Source: Ruminococcus_C callidus (GTDB taxonomy: Bacteria; Bacillota; Clostridia; Oscillospirales; Ruminococcaceae). From it: a DNA stretch of 64,000 nucleotides. Below the pieces are notes generated by a model that had not been told where the DNA came from, made no database searches, and saw only the letters and a list, made by a program, of their open reading frames with translations. The DNA is taken from NCBI RefSeq assembly GCF_049562855.1, contig NZ_CP186925.1:2356001-2420000 (forward strand). Reading direction: 5' to 3'. A program made the translations under genes and the position numbers. Shown one piece after another: positions 17,129 through 25,927 of the stretch (within the stretch, counting starts at the first letter, position 1; each line of letters starts with the position of its first letter).

Positions 17129-18436
17129 GGCTCTGCGAAAAAATCTCTGTAAATTCAACAACAGTGATAAAAAACGATATTGTGGGGCGGCTTGAAAAAC
17201 AGCCGCTCAATTTTTTTACAGTATACAACAAATACCGTAATTTGTCAAGTTTCTTCAACAGTCAGTCTACTGAAATGGAGCGTAGCGGAATGAAAGCAGA
17301 CTGACCGTGCCGGCTCAGTTCAGTCTGTCGGGGTACATGATCTCCAGCTCGCCAAGAACTCTGCCCCAGTTTCTCAGCGGCATCGTCCACTTCTTTGTAA
17401 TCTCGTGGGTTGCCAGATACAAAGCCTTTAAAAGGGCCGTATCGCTGGGAAACACGCTTCTCTGTTTGTTCAGACGACGATAGCCGCTGTTAAGGCTCTC
17501 GATTGCATTGGTAGTGTAAATTACCTTTCTCACGTCAGCGGAAAATTTGAAGATCGGTGAGATCACATCCCAGTTTTTGTACCAGCTCTTCATGGCGTTT
17601 GGATAATCTTTCTCCCACTTTTCTGTGACATGTTCAAGCTGCTTAAGTGCAGCGTCCTCAGACGGTGCGTGATAAATGGTTTTCAAATCGTTGGCAAACT
17701 CTTTCTTGTTTTTTGCACCAACATATTTCAGCGTGTTTCTTACTTGATGAACGATACAACGTTGTAATTCTGTCTGCGGAAATGCCGCATTTATGGCTTC
17801 TTTCATACCCGAAAGACCATCGGCACATATCACGAGGACATCCTTTACGCCGCGATTTTTCAGTTCATTCAGGACTCCAAGCCAATATTTTGCACTTTCG
17901 TTTTCTCCGATATGTATGGATAAAACTTCCTTGTGACCTGTCAGACTTACTGCGAGAATCACATATGCAGCCAGCTTCCTGATCTGCCCGTTATCACGCA
18001 CTGAAAAGTGTGCTGCATCGATAAAAACGATCGGATACATCTCATCAAGCGGACGATTTTGCCAATCTTCTATCTGCGGAAGAAGCCTGTCTGTGATGTC
18101 AGATACCATTCCGTCGCTGACTTCAAAGCCGTAGATTTCCTCGATGGTATCGCTTATCTGACGAGTTGTCATACCCTTTGCGTACAGAGAAATTATCTTC
18201 TGCTCAATGCCGGAGATGTCCTTTTGACGCTTTTTTACCACCTTTGGCTCAAATGTTCCGTCTCGATCCTGCGGTACTTCGATCTCAGTTTCGCCTAAAT
18301 TTCCACGTATCTTCTTTGTTTTCTTTTCCTCGCTCATTGGTTCTCTTTTTCTTCTTGCCATAAAAAATCAGCCTCCTGTGTTATTTATATTTTACCATAG
18401 TTGACTGCGTTTTTACAGACTTTTTTTCGGTGGGCC
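17129..18436 (-). mobile_element. IS256-family insertion sequence, complete (1308 bp)
   Basis: Bounded by 25-base imperfect inverted repeats: GGCTCTGCGAAAAAATCTCT at 17129 and, on the other strand from 18436, GGCCCACCGAAAAAAAGTCT (about 19 of 25 positions agree over the full repeat). It encloses one transposase gene. No target duplication is apparent (flanks TTTTTCTG and ACTCCTTT). Three scars of the same right end occur at 4.8-6.7 kb. Confidence 0.88.
17315..18361 (-). CDS. IS256-family (Mutator) transposase
   Basis: 348 residues, shorter than the usual about 400: the N-terminal segment before NLGETEIEVPQDRDGTFEP is reduced. The DDE triad is visible as VFIDAAHF, VICADGLSGM and TNAIESLN, with the family signature CIVHQVRNTLKYV between the second Asp and the Glu. 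The C-terminus MPLRNWGRVLGELEIMY is canonical. Start ATG has AGGAGG about eleven bases upstream. It should catalyse cut-and-paste or circle-forming transposition of this element; the short N-terminus leaves activity uncertain. Confidence 0.93.
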   Translation of the reverse strand: MARRKREPMSEEKKTKKIRGNLGETEIEVPQDRDGTFEPKVVKKRQKDISGIEQKIISLYAKGMTTRQISDTIEEIYGFEVSDGMVSDITDRLLPQIEDWQNRPLDEMYPIVFIDAAHFSVRDNGQIRKLAAYVILAVSLTGHKEVLSIHIGENESAKYWLGVLNELKNRGVKDVLVICADGLSGMKEAINAAFPQTELQRCIVHQVRNTLKYVGAKNKKEFANDLKTIYHAPSEDAALKQLEHVTEKWEKDYPNAMKSWYKNWDVISPIFKFSADVRKVIYTTNAIESLNSGYRRLNKQRSVFPSDTALLKALYLATHEITKKWTMPLRNWGRVLGELEIMYPDRLN

Positions 18437-18731
18437 ACTCCTTTTCTGAAATTACCGCTGCAATTTTTTCTTTTCCGCCGAAATACAAACTTTTCAACTG
18501 CACCATTTTCAAAAAGGGAAACAAAAACAGTCTGGAGTTTCTTTTTACGGAATTACTTGTGCCGTGTGCCAGGTAAAATTTCTTTGATTATTGTTTTCCC
18601 TCAATTCCCCCTATACCGACTTTTTTCGGATTTCCACAAGTTATCCCAGTTTTCCACGAAAAGAAAAAATGACTGAATTGCTCGGAATTGAAAATTAAAA
18701 TAATCCGATGCAATCCAGTCATTTGGCTGCT
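18437..18731. other. Non-coding gap between IS256 and fic
   Basis: AT-rich, T-tract-rich, no supported gene, RNA or clear hairpin. Probably a decayed border of the mobilizable element. Confidence 0.4.
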
Positions 18732-19280
18732 CTATTTCTCGTACCCTTCATAATAATACGACTGTTCGATTCCCTTGAAAATCACTTCTCTGTCATCAAC
18801 CTTATCCGTCAGATTCGGTTGTATCAGAAACCGCAGTTCCAGGTCGTTTATCGTACTTCTTTCCATTGCCTGCAAATACTGTACCTTATCAATTTTTGCC
18901 CAGTCCGTTACTTTCCCCAGACGTTTTTTGAGGATCATGTCCAGCCAGATTCTCGTGCTTCTGCCATTGCCCTCCATAAAAGGGTGTGCCACATTCATTT
19001 CCACATACTTTGCGATGATTTCCTCAAATGTGTTTTCAGGCATCTTCTCTACTGCCGAAAGAACTGCATCTAAGTACAAGCTGTTTGCAAAGCGGAAATT
19101 GCCCTTTGCAATATTTAAAGTTCTGATTTTTCCGGCAAAGTCGTACAACCCGTCAAAAAGTGCCTTGTGGATTGCCTGCAAACCTTTTACTGTACCAACT
19201 TCTATTCTATCGATCTCACCGCTTGAAAACAATCTTTTGGCATTTTCTAAGCTCTTTTCATCGATTTCCTTCGTCGTCAT
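18732..19280 (-). CDS. fic: Class III Fic protein (NmFic-like adenylyltransferase)
   Basis: 182 residues from the ATG at 19280, which has TTAGGAGTGAG upstream; the frame opens nine codons earlier but that overlaps the ribosome site. The Fic motif is HPFMEGNGRSTR with catalytic His99. The C-terminus SYYYEGYEK (174-182) fits the (S/T)xxxE(G/N) inhibitory helix of class III Fic proteins. The whole protein closely recalls NmFic of Neisseria meningitidis, including KGLQAIHKALFDGLYDFAG and ERSTINDLELRF, so it should transfer AMP from ATP onto target proteins and be held inactive by its own C-terminal helix and oligomerisation. No separate antitoxin gene flanks it. It is cargo of the mobilizable element. 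Confidence 0.93.
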   Translation of the reverse strand: MTTKEIDEKSLENAKRLFSSGEIDRIEVGTVKGLQAIHKALFDGLYDFAGKIRTLNIAKGNFRFANSLYLDAVLSAVEKMPENTFEEIIAKYVEMNVAHPFMEGNGRSTRIWLDMILKKRLGKVTDWAKIDKVQYLQAMERSTINDLELRFLIQPNLTDKVDDREVIFKGIEQSYYYEGYEK

Positions 19281-19471
19281 ATCTTGTATCTCACTCCTAA
19301 CGTGCAAGCTTTTGTATAGATTTATTATACCACATTTCTCTCATTTGCACAACAGCATTTTCAGAAAACTGGAATACTACAACAAAAATTAGACTTCCCA
19401 CAACCCACTCCACACCCGCACTGAGAACAAGCCATTTCGCCACAATCCAGCCAAAACCCAAACAGGCTCAA

Positions 19472-20017
19472 TCACACTGCCCTAACATCAGAAACGCCTT
19501 GACACCCATTTCCCTTCTCAGAACCATATTGCGTCACCCAGGATTTATCTCCTGTGACTTGCTTGATGTAGTCTAGAAAAGCATACAACTCTGATCTGTT
19601 CCCTGAAAGCATTGTCCCGTCTATATAGCTGACCGAGTTCATAACAAAATGAGCGTGATAGACAGAGGCACAACCGCCATATCTCTTTGAGCAGAGTTTT
19701 CGATGTATTGCATAAACGATCTGGTACTTGTCCGAGAAATAAGAGGCAATGCTCCGGCTCATAGATTCCGCCCGCTCATAATTATCACCCCAAGTCGATT
19801 TCGCATCATATACGATAATAAAATGAAATGCCGGATTTCCACTGGTCTTACCGAAATATTTCTTCACGGAAAGAAATTGCTCGTAAGCATGGTATATATC
19901 GACGTTCGGGCTATAGCGTTTATCATAATCTGTATGTATGCCCATCGTATAATTCAGAACGTTATATAAGTAGTCCAGCTCGTCATTGGTGTTTCTGATT
20001 ACCTTAAAGATTCCCAT
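19472..20017 (-). CDS. Small relaxase / mobilization nuclease
   Basis: 181 residues, much shorter than most relaxases, but the HUH-type core is there: NPAFHFIIVYDAKSTWGD and, near residue 120, YHAHFVMNSVSY with the paired His residues that bind the metal. Tyr-rich N-terminus (DYLYNVLNYTMG) could supply the nicking tyrosine. It would nick the element at oriT to start conjugal mobilization. It overlaps the mobC gene by 19 bases, the standard relaxosome pairing. The short length may mean a stand-alone nuclease domain without the helicase or dimerisation part. Confidence 0.7.
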   Translation of the reverse strand: MGIFKVIRNTNDELDYLYNVLNYTMGIHTDYDKRYSPNVDIYHAYEQFLSVKKYFGKTSGNPAFHFIIVYDAKSTWGDNYERAESMSRSIASYFSDKYQIVYAIHRKLCSKRYGGCASVYHAHFVMNSVSYIDGTMLSGNRSELYAFLDYIKQVTGDKSWVTQYGSEKGNGCQGVSDVRAV

Positions 20018-20376
20018 ACATCTAATCCTCCCTCTACAAACAATCCCATTTTTTGCTCCAAGTTTTCATACTTTTCTTGCGGCGATACAGAAGTAAATAA
20101 GCCGTCCAGATCATGTGCTTTCTGCCGCAGTTCCTCTTTTCGAATATATTCCGTGCCGTCAATACTGTCTGCAATTTCAAGTACCATATTTACAAGCTCC
20201 TGCATCCGAACCGCCATTTGTGGTGTAATGCTATTATTCCCATGTACGGCACAATCTACCATATAGCTGCTAAATGTCAGATTCTTTTCCTTTGCTTTTT
20301 CTTCAATTTGTTGTACTTGTAACGGGGAAAGCTTAATGCTCTTTGTAATGGATTTCTTTTCTCTTTTACTTCTCAT
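19999..20376 (-). CDS. mobC: MobC-like relaxosome accessory protein
   Basis: 125 residues. The N-terminus SITKSIKLSPLQVQQIEEKA is a ribbon-helix-helix DNA-binding start, followed by the MobC-type core KNLTFSSYMVDCAVHG. MobC proteins bind near oriT and melt it for the relaxase. Start ATG has AAGGAGGAGCT upstream, and the gene is the first of the mob pair, reading away from the AT-rich candidate oriT region. Confidence 0.8.
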   Translation of the reverse strand: MRSKREKKSITKSIKLSPLQVQQIEEKAKEKNLTFSSYMVDCAVHGNNSITPQMAVRMQELVNMVLEIADSIDGTEYIRKEELRQKAHDLDGLFTSVSPQEKYENLEQKMGLFVEGGLDVWESLR

Positions 20377-20836
20377 GATAGCTCCTCCTTCTGGTTATGA
20401 GATGATATATAATCATGTAATAGTGACATATACTGATATACTATATACTCTATTATGTTATATATCATAACAATATATATGTATACTACTATGTATATCT
20501 ACTATGATTGATTACTAGACTGAATACTATTGATTGATAATGATTACTATTTTACAAATTCTGCAAGACAGAGGTAATGGTAATACCTCTGTCTCCCTGC
20601 ATCTGATCTGGCTATATTTGTATCGATATGACTGCATAACAGCTGATTTATCTCGATTCAGCTTTACTTTTATGTTCGGTCATTTGTAGAAAAAAGTAAT
20701 ACTTTCTTTCGTGAATTATATATTATTATGGTGAATCTGTGCCAGGTACTGATGATACGATCATGTCGACCGCATAGAAAAGCCGCCTTCAGGCGGAGCA
20801 TAGGGACATAACAAACCAGCGAAAGGAGGGAAAAAG
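20377..20836. other. AT-rich intergenic region, candidate oriT
   Basis: No genes. Residues 20400-20550 are extremely AT-rich with many TATA/ATAT steps, easily melted. At 20567-20593 a perfect 10-base inverted repeat GACAGAGGTA/TACCTCTGTC with a 7-base loop occurs, the kind of hairpin found beside nic sites. It lies directly upstream of mobC and the relaxase on one side and the cargo genes on the other. Confidence 0.5.
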
Positions 20837-21121
20837 ATGTTCCAGAACAAACGATTTTTGACCAGAGGTGTACAGGCAGAAATACCAATAGAGCTGCAAT
20901 TGTTTCTGTGGAACTGCATCGATAATCTGCCAGAAGAACGAGATTACTTTCAAGTCTTTGCACTGAAAGAAATTGATGGAAAACAGCACATCCACCACTT
21001 TTCCGAACAGCCGGAGTACAGCAAGGAATATCAAATTTCTACAGAGAAACCCATTACCGCAAAGGTCTATGTCATTGACGACACCGACCACTCCACCATG
21101 CTTTTAGCAGAAGAATATTGA
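20837..21121 (+). CDS. DUF960-family small protein
   Basis: 94 residues. The sequence RFLTRGVQAEIPIELQLFLWNCI matches the start of DUF960 proteins, common on Firmicute plasmids and integrative elements; their function is unknown. Ends in a motif LLAEEY. Preceded by GAAAGGAGGGA and followed by a strong hairpin terminator, so it may form its own transcription unit with read-through to the amidoligase gene. Confidence 0.75.
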   Translation: MFQNKRFLTRGVQAEIPIELQLFLWNCIDNLPEERDYFQVFALKEIDGKQHIHHFSEQPEYSKEYQISTEKPITAKVYVIDDTDHSTMLLAEEY

Positions 21122-21134
21122 CCCAAAACACAAA

Positions 21135-21173
21135 GCCCTACCGAAGAAAATCGGTAGGGCAATTTTCATTTTA
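21135..21173 (+). terminator. Terminator after the DUF960 gene
   Basis: Perfect 10-base stem GCCCTACCGA/TCGGTAGGGC with a 6-base loop, followed by AATTTTCATTTT. Confidence 0.75.
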
Positions 21174-21187
21174 CGGAGGAATTTCAA

Positions 21188-22318
21188 ATGAGCGAAGAAG
21201 TAAAAAAAGAACAGAACGAACAGGAAGAAACCTTGTATTGTGAGTGCTGCGGCTGTGTCATTGATGACGATGACTACACCGAGTGGAACGGGCAAATTAT
21301 CTGCTCCGACTGCCTGGAGAATCACACCACCACCTGCAAATGCTGTGGGGAACGCATCTGGGACGAGGATGTCTATGGCGATAATGATATTACGCTGTGC
21401 AGCCATTGCTACCATCACAGCTACACCAGATGCAGCTGTTGTGATGCTCTTTTGCACGAGGACGATGCCTATTATTTGGACGGTGAAACGTACTGCCGTG
21501 ACTGCTATGAGGATGAACGTGAAGAAAGTAATCTGATTCATGAATACGGCTACAAACCGAATCCCATTTTCTACGGCGAAGGCAACCGTTACTTTGGCAT
21601 TGAACTGGAAATTGACGGAGCAGGAAGAGATGACGACTTTGCGGAAGAACTGCTGGACATTGCCAACGCCCATGCAGACCTGCTCTACATCAAGACAGAT
21701 GGATCGCTGGATGATGGCATGGAACTGGTTTCCCACCCCTGCACTATGAACTACCACATCAATGAATTCCCGTGGGAAGACATCATGCACCGTGCTGTTC
21801 GTCAAGGCTACCGCTCGCATCAAACTTCAACCTGCGGTCTGCATCTCCATGTAAACCGCAACGCTTTTTCCGATAGCCAAGAGGGGCAAGACGAGGTGAT
21901 CTCCAGAATCCTGTATTTTGTGGAGCATCACTGGAATGAACTCTTGAAATTCAGTCGTCGTTCGGAATACGCCATGAACCGCTGGGCGGCAAGATACGGC
22001 TATGAACATACCCCAAAAGCAATCATGGACAAGGCAAAAAAGGGCGGCAACGGTCGGTATGCTGCCGTGAACCTTTGCAACTATCACACTGTGGAGTTTC
22101 GCCTGTTTCGTGGCACTTTGAAATACAACACGTTCATTGCGACCATTCAGCTGGTCAACCGTATCTGTGATTCCGCCATGTACAACACGGACGATTCTAT
22201 TGCAAAGTTGTCATGGTCGGATTTTGTGGCTGACATCACAGAGCCAGAGCTGATTCAGTACCTGAAAGAGCGGCAGTTGTACGTAAATGAAGAAGTTTGT
22301 GCAGAGGAGGAGATGTAA
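21188..22318 (+). CDS. Amidoligase with N-terminal treble zinc-ribbon region
   Basis: 376 residues. Residues about 18-110 hold a run of Cys pairs (CECCGC, CSDC, CKCCGE, CSHC, CSCCD, CRDC) in three LIM-like repeats. From about 135 the Amidoligase_2 fold follows: RYFGIELEIDG, DGSLDDGMELVSHP, CGLHLHVNR and VEFRLFRGTL, the last carrying a conserved Arg pair. The fold is related to glutamate-cysteine ligase and forms amide bonds using ATP. It is followed one base later by a class II glutamine amidotransferase gene, a pairing known for this family, suggesting transfer or removal of an amide or peptide tag. The Cys-rich head may recognise nucleic acid or a protein partner. Substrate unknown. Confidence 0.85.
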   Translation: MSEEVKKEQNEQEETLYCECCGCVIDDDDYTEWNGQIICSDCLENHTTTCKCCGERIWDEDVYGDNDITLCSHCYHHSYTRCSCCDALLHEDDAYYLDGETYCRDCYEDEREESNLIHEYGYKPNPIFYGEGNRYFGIELEIDGAGRDDDFAEELLDIANAHADLLYIKTDGSLDDGMELVSHPCTMNYHINEFPWEDIMHRAVRQGYRSHQTSTCGLHLHVNRNAFSDSQEGQDEVISRILYFVEHHWNELLKFSRRSEYAMNRWAARYGYEHTPKAIMDKAKKGGNGRYAAVNLCNYHTVEFRLFRGTLKYNTFIATIQLVNRICDSAMYNTDDSIAKLSWSDFVADITEPELIQYLKERQLYVNEEVCAEEEM

Positions 22319-22319
22319 G

Positions 22320-23282
22320 ATGTGTGCATTATTTGGTTGGCTGGACTATAAGGGCATTGTGTCGGACAGGTTGTTGAAAAAACTAACACAGGCTCTGGCA
22401 AATGCCGCAGAAGAACGAGGAACAGATGCGTCTGGGATTGCCTATGTGAAAGGCGGCAAGGTCACCATCTACAAGAGACCGAAACCTGCCCACAAGATTC
22501 GATTCAACGCACCAAACGGCACAAGAGCCGTTATGGGACATACTCGTATGACCACACAGGGCAACGAGAAGTTCAACTACAACAACCACCCCTTTTATGG
22601 TCATGCCAACGTAGAATTTGCCTTTGCTCACAATGGCGTGCTGTACAATGATAAGGAACTGCGTGTGGAAAAGCACCTGCCGCAAACGCAGATCGAAACT
22701 GACAGTTATGTTGCAGTGCAGCTGTTGGAGCAGCAGGGCAAGTTGGACTTCGATTCACTCAAAAGCATGGCAGAATCTGTGCAGGGTAGTTTTTGCTTTA
22801 CCGCCTTGGACGAGGACAACACGCTCTATCTGGTGAAAGGTTCAAACCCAATGTGCCTGCTCCACTTCACAGAGCTAGGTCTTTACGTTTATGCCTCGAC
22901 CGAAAGCATTCTGAAAAAGGCATTGCAGAAAGTTGGTTTCCACAAGTATCCGTTTGAAGTGTTGCATGTGGAAGAGGGCAGGATCTTGAAGATTGACCGC
23001 TATGGCTTTCTGACCTACTCCACCTTTGAAGTGCAAGAAAGTTTCCGGTTCGGCAAGTGGGTTGATTGGTACGACGAGTTGGAAGAAGAGTATTACACAC
23101 AGCAGGAGGAACTGCTGTTGGAGATGTGCAATTGCTACGGCGTGACAGAAGATGACATTTTCCTGTTGCTGGACTATGGTTACTCTGCCGATGAGATCGA
23201 GGAAATGCTGTGCGATGCGACTTTTCTTCATGATACGATTTGTGCAATTCAGTGTCAAGAAAGCAATACGGCAATCTTTTAA
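22320..23282 (+). CDS. Class II (Ntn) glutamine amidotransferase-like protein
   Basis: 320 residues. Starting at the ATG at 22320 (GGAGGAG upstream), Cys2 becomes the N-terminal nucleophile of an Ntn hydrolase once Met is removed: MCALFGWLDYKG. Further class II signatures are AEERGTDASGIAY, GHTRMTTQGN, NNHPF and FAHNGVLYN. The glutaminase half (about 1-220) is followed by an acidic C-terminal tail (about 240-320) ending with a helical domain instead of a synthase domain, so the acceptor partner must be another protein, most likely the amidoligase encoded one base upstream. It could also act as a hydrolase that reverses the ligase reaction. Confidence 0.87.
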   Translation: MCALFGWLDYKGIVSDRLLKKLTQALANAAEERGTDASGIAYVKGGKVTIYKRPKPAHKIRFNAPNGTRAVMGHTRMTTQGNEKFNYNNHPFYGHANVEFAFAHNGVLYNDKELRVEKHLPQTQIETDSYVAVQLLEQQGKLDFDSLKSMAESVQGSFCFTALDEDNTLYLVKGSNPMCLLHFTELGLYVYASTESILKKALQKVGFHKYPFEVLHVEEGRILKIDRYGFLTYSTFEVQESFRFGKWVDWYDELEEEYYTQQEELLLEMCNCYGVTEDDIFLLLDYGYSADEIEEMLCDATFLHDTICAIQCQESNTAIF

Positions 23283-23289
23283 ATGTTTT

Positions 23290-23331
23290 GGCTGTCTCAG
23301 AAAGTACACTTTTTGAGGCAGTCATTTTTTT
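23290..23331 (+). terminator. Terminator after the amidotransferase gene
   Basis: Hairpin with stem GGCTGTCTCAGAAAGT against ACTTTTTGAGGCAGTC (few mismatches), followed by seven Ts. Confidence 0.7.
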
Positions 23332-23419
23332 CTCAAAAACCTGTGCCAAAAGGTCCGTTTTTGACTTTTGAGACGTTCCAAAAGTGCCTGGACTTTTTGA
23401 GACAATTGGAGGTGTTTTT

Positions 23420-24025
23420 ATGGACAACAGAACATTCGGCTATGCCCGTGTTTCCAGCAGGGAACAGCATGAGGACAGGCAGATCGAGGCTCTCACAAAT
23501 TATGGGGTCAGCAGAGATAATATCATTGTGGACAAATGCTCCGGCAAAGACACTGAGCGTGAAGGCTATCAGTATCTGAAAAAGCAGATTCTCAGGAACG
23601 GCGATACACTGGTTATTAAGGAATTGGACAGACTCAGCAGAAGTAAGTCTGATATCAAGCAGGAGCTGGAGTTTTTCAAGTGCAACGGCATTCATGTCAA
23701 AATCCTCGACATTCCCACTACATTGACCGATTTTCCGCCGGAGCAGATGTGGGTCATGGATATGATCAATGCGATTCTGATTGAGGTGCTTGGGAGCATT
23801 GCGGAAAATGAACGCCTGAAAATCAGACGCAGACAGCGTGAGGGCATCGATGCCGCCTTGAAGAAAAATGTCAGATTTGGTCGTCCGGCAATTGCAAAAC
23901 CGGAGAACTGGGACACTGTAGTCAAACAAATTGATGCAAAAGAAACCACGGTTTCACAGGCGTTGCAGACACTCAATATCTCCCGTTCCTCCTACTATCG
24001 GTTCAGACAAAATAATCCATTTTAA
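23420..24025 (+). CDS. Serine recombinase / resolvase
   Basis: 201 residues from the ATG at 23420 with GGAGGTG upstream. The catalytic N-terminal domain starts FGYARVSSREQHEDRQ, with the nucleophilic Ser near residue 10-11, then DKCSGKDTEREGY and LDRLSRSKSDI. The C-terminal helix-turn-helix is TVSQALQTLNISRSSYYRF. Size and layout match small resolvases/invertases. It probably resolves multimers of the element or controls inversion. It is followed by the integrase gene 46 bases later. Confidence 0.92.
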   Translation: MDNRTFGYARVSSREQHEDRQIEALTNYGVSRDNIIVDKCSGKDTEREGYQYLKKQILRNGDTLVIKELDRLSRSKSDIKQELEFFKCNGIHVKILDIPTTLTDFPPEQMWVMDMINAILIEVLGSIAENERLKIRRRQREGIDAALKKNVRFGRPAIAKPENWDTVVKQIDAKETTVSQALQTLNISRSSYYRFRQNNPF

Positions 24026-24071
24026 TCAGATATACAACAAATCCATAAAATAATCTATGGAGGTATCCGAT

Positions 24072-25484
24072 ATGGAACGAAAAAAGAGAAACCACAACGA
24101 AGGCAGCATCCGCGAACGGGCAGACGGCAGATTTGAGATTCGTGTCACAGCAGGCTACGATTTTGAGATCGGAAAGCCGAAACGCATCTCCTACTATGCT
24201 AAAACCAAGGCAGAGGCAATTCAAAAGCTGCACGAAGAGGAGTACAAGATTCACTTTCAGAAACACGTTGATCCAACGTCAACCACCTTTCTCGACTGGC
24301 TGCGGCTCTGGCTGGAAACCTACATGAAAAACAAGGTCAAGCAGTCCACCTATGTCAGCTATCGTGGCTACATCGAAAATCATCTTGCACCAGCATTTCC
24401 AACCCTCAAACTGAAAGATCTCACGACAAAGCTCCTGCAGGACTTCTACAACTACAAGCAGAATACGCAGGGACTTTCGCCCAAAACCATTCTGAATCTT
24501 CACCGCTGCCTGCACAAGGCCATGAATCAGGCAGTACTGGAACATTACATCGATTTCAACCCCTGTGATGCAGTCAGTTTGCCACGCAATGAAAAACCGC
24601 AGGTCGAGATTCTCACCCGTGAGGAACAGCAAAAGCTTACCTATACCAGTTACAAATACCGATACGGCATTTTCATCCGTTTGACACTTGCAACAGGGAT
24701 TCGTCTGGGTGAACTTCTGGGACTCCGTTGGGAAGATGTTGATTTCAATAAAAGAATGCTCTCTATCCGCCGCACAATAAACCGTCTGCCCAAAGTGGAT
24801 TACAACGGTGTGGGCAATTCCACGGAGATCGTCATTCAGGAGCCAAAAACGAAAAATTCCATTCGCTCTATCCCCTTGATTCCCAATATCGCAAGCGAAT
24901 TACAGCAATGGAAAAATGTACAGCAGAACGATGCCATGACATCTAGTGCAGCCTATCAGGACTCCGGCTTTCTGGTGACAAACCCATTTGGCGGATACTT
25001 GGAACCCAGAACATTCAAGGATGCATACGATGAAATTCTGAAAGCCTCTGGTCTTGGGCATTATACCTTTCACGCCCTCAGACATACCTTTGCCACCCGA
25101 GCCATGGAACAAGGCATGGACGCAAAAACCACTTCAATTCTGTTAGGGCATTCCTCGGTTTCGTTTACGCTGGATACTTACACACACGTTCTGGACAGTC
25201 AAAAGCAAGAGGAAATGAAAGTCATGGAGGAGTTCTTCACTCTGCCCGATATGCCGCAAGTACAGTCCTATGCAATTGCAGTAACGCCAATGGCAAATGG
25301 CTTTCTGCTAAATCCTGTGGACTTTGAGGATATGAGCATTGAGGCAAACGATCTGCAATACGGCATTCAGTGTCTGCAAACCGCCATTGCCCAGAAATTA
25401 GCCACAATGTACCCGCCTACGCCGACACCTGTGAACGAGATCGTTTTGCAACAAGGTGAATTTGTGGTGATTGTCAATTTATAA
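24072..25484 (+). CDS. int: Tyrosine integrase of the mobilizable element
   Basis: 470 residues from the ATG at 24072 with GGAGGTATC upstream; an ATG 15 bases earlier precedes the ribosome site. Domains: arm-binding N-terminus (KRNHNEGSIRERADGRFEIR), SAM-like core-binding domain about 75-165, and catalytic domain about 185-390 with Arg in TGIRLGELLGL, HALRHTF, LGHSS and the nucleophile in LDTYTHV. A C-terminal extension of about 80 residues after the catalytic domain is unusual for the Tn916-type family. It is the last element gene before the tRNA-fMet fragment at 27063, its likely target. Its terminator is split by an IS150-type element. Confidence 0.94.
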   Translation: MERKKRNHNEGSIRERADGRFEIRVTAGYDFEIGKPKRISYYAKTKAEAIQKLHEEEYKIHFQKHVDPTSTTFLDWLRLWLETYMKNKVKQSTYVSYRGYIENHLAPAFPTLKLKDLTTKLLQDFYNYKQNTQGLSPKTILNLHRCLHKAMNQAVLEHYIDFNPCDAVSLPRNEKPQVEILTREEQQKLTYTSYKYRYGIFIRLTLATGIRLGELLGLRWEDVDFNKRMLSIRRTINRLPKVDYNGVGNSTEIVIQEPKTKNSIRSIPLIPNIASELQQWKNVQQNDAMTSSAAYQDSGFLVTNPFGGYLEPRTFKDAYDEILKASGLGHYTFHALRHTFATRAMEQGMDAKTTSILLGHSSVSFTLDTYTHVLDSQKQEEMKVMEEFFTLPDMPQVQSYAIAVTPMANGFLLNPVDFEDMSIEANDLQYGIQCLQTAIAQKLATMYPPTPTPVNEIVLQQGEFVVIVNL

Positions 25485-25582
25485 AGGAAATGGAGCAGGA
25501 TGTGAAATGCTCCCCTTTTGTTAGACAATATGGTATAATAGAAATATACCAATTAAAAAGTCTAACGAAAGGGGGCATTTTT

Positions 25583-25927
25583 ATGCCAAAAGGACAGCCG
25601 AACAAAAGATACACGCCGGAATTCAAAATCAAAGTAGTGGAAACAATGCACAGAGAAAAGTTAAGCTATCGTGAAACTGCACGTCAATTTGACATACCGA
25701 ATAGTAGAGTAACAGCCTGGGAACGAATCTATCTTGAGGAAGGAGCGGAGGGACTTTACGTAGAACGCAGAGGAAGGAAATCCACAGGGCGGTCTCCGAA
25801 AATCAAGAAAGAAGTAGAAGAAGATCTGATTGCAGAAGTACAGCGCCTTCGTGCGGAGAATGCGTACTTAAAAAAATTGAATGCCTTGGTTGCCGAGAGG
25901 GTACGGCAAGAGAAAAAGCACAAGTGA
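25583..25927 (+). CDS. IS150-group transposase OrfA (helix-turn-helix subunit)
   Basis: 114 residues. KRYTPEFKIKVVETMHRE and SYRETARQFDIPNSRVTAWER form the DNA-binding helix-turn-helix; the C-terminal AEVQRLRAENAYLKKLNAL is a leucine zipper-like coiled coil. Start ATG has AAAGGGGG upstream. It ends with GAGAAAAAGC, an A-rich slippery stretch just before the stop, consistent with a -1 frameshift that joins it to OrfB, whose frame is -1 relative to it. Confidence 0.92.
   Translation: MPKGQPNKRYTPEFKIKVVETMHREKLSYRETARQFDIPNSRVTAWERIYLEEGAEGLYVERRGRKSTGRSPKIKKEVEEDLIAEVQRLRAENAYLKKLNALVAERVRQEKKHK

Noticed and set aside
17121..18444. Target-site duplication of the complete IS256
   Set aside because: The eight bases on each side (TTTTTCTG and ACTCCTTT) do not match.
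22867..23427. Minus-strand 186-codon frame opposite the amidotransferase
   Set aside because: Crosses the terminator and the gene on the other strand; Ser/Thr/Pro-rich shadow reading.
23333..23929. Minus-strand 198-codon frame opposite the serine recombinase
   Set aside because: Shadow of the recombinase gene; no start site or domain.
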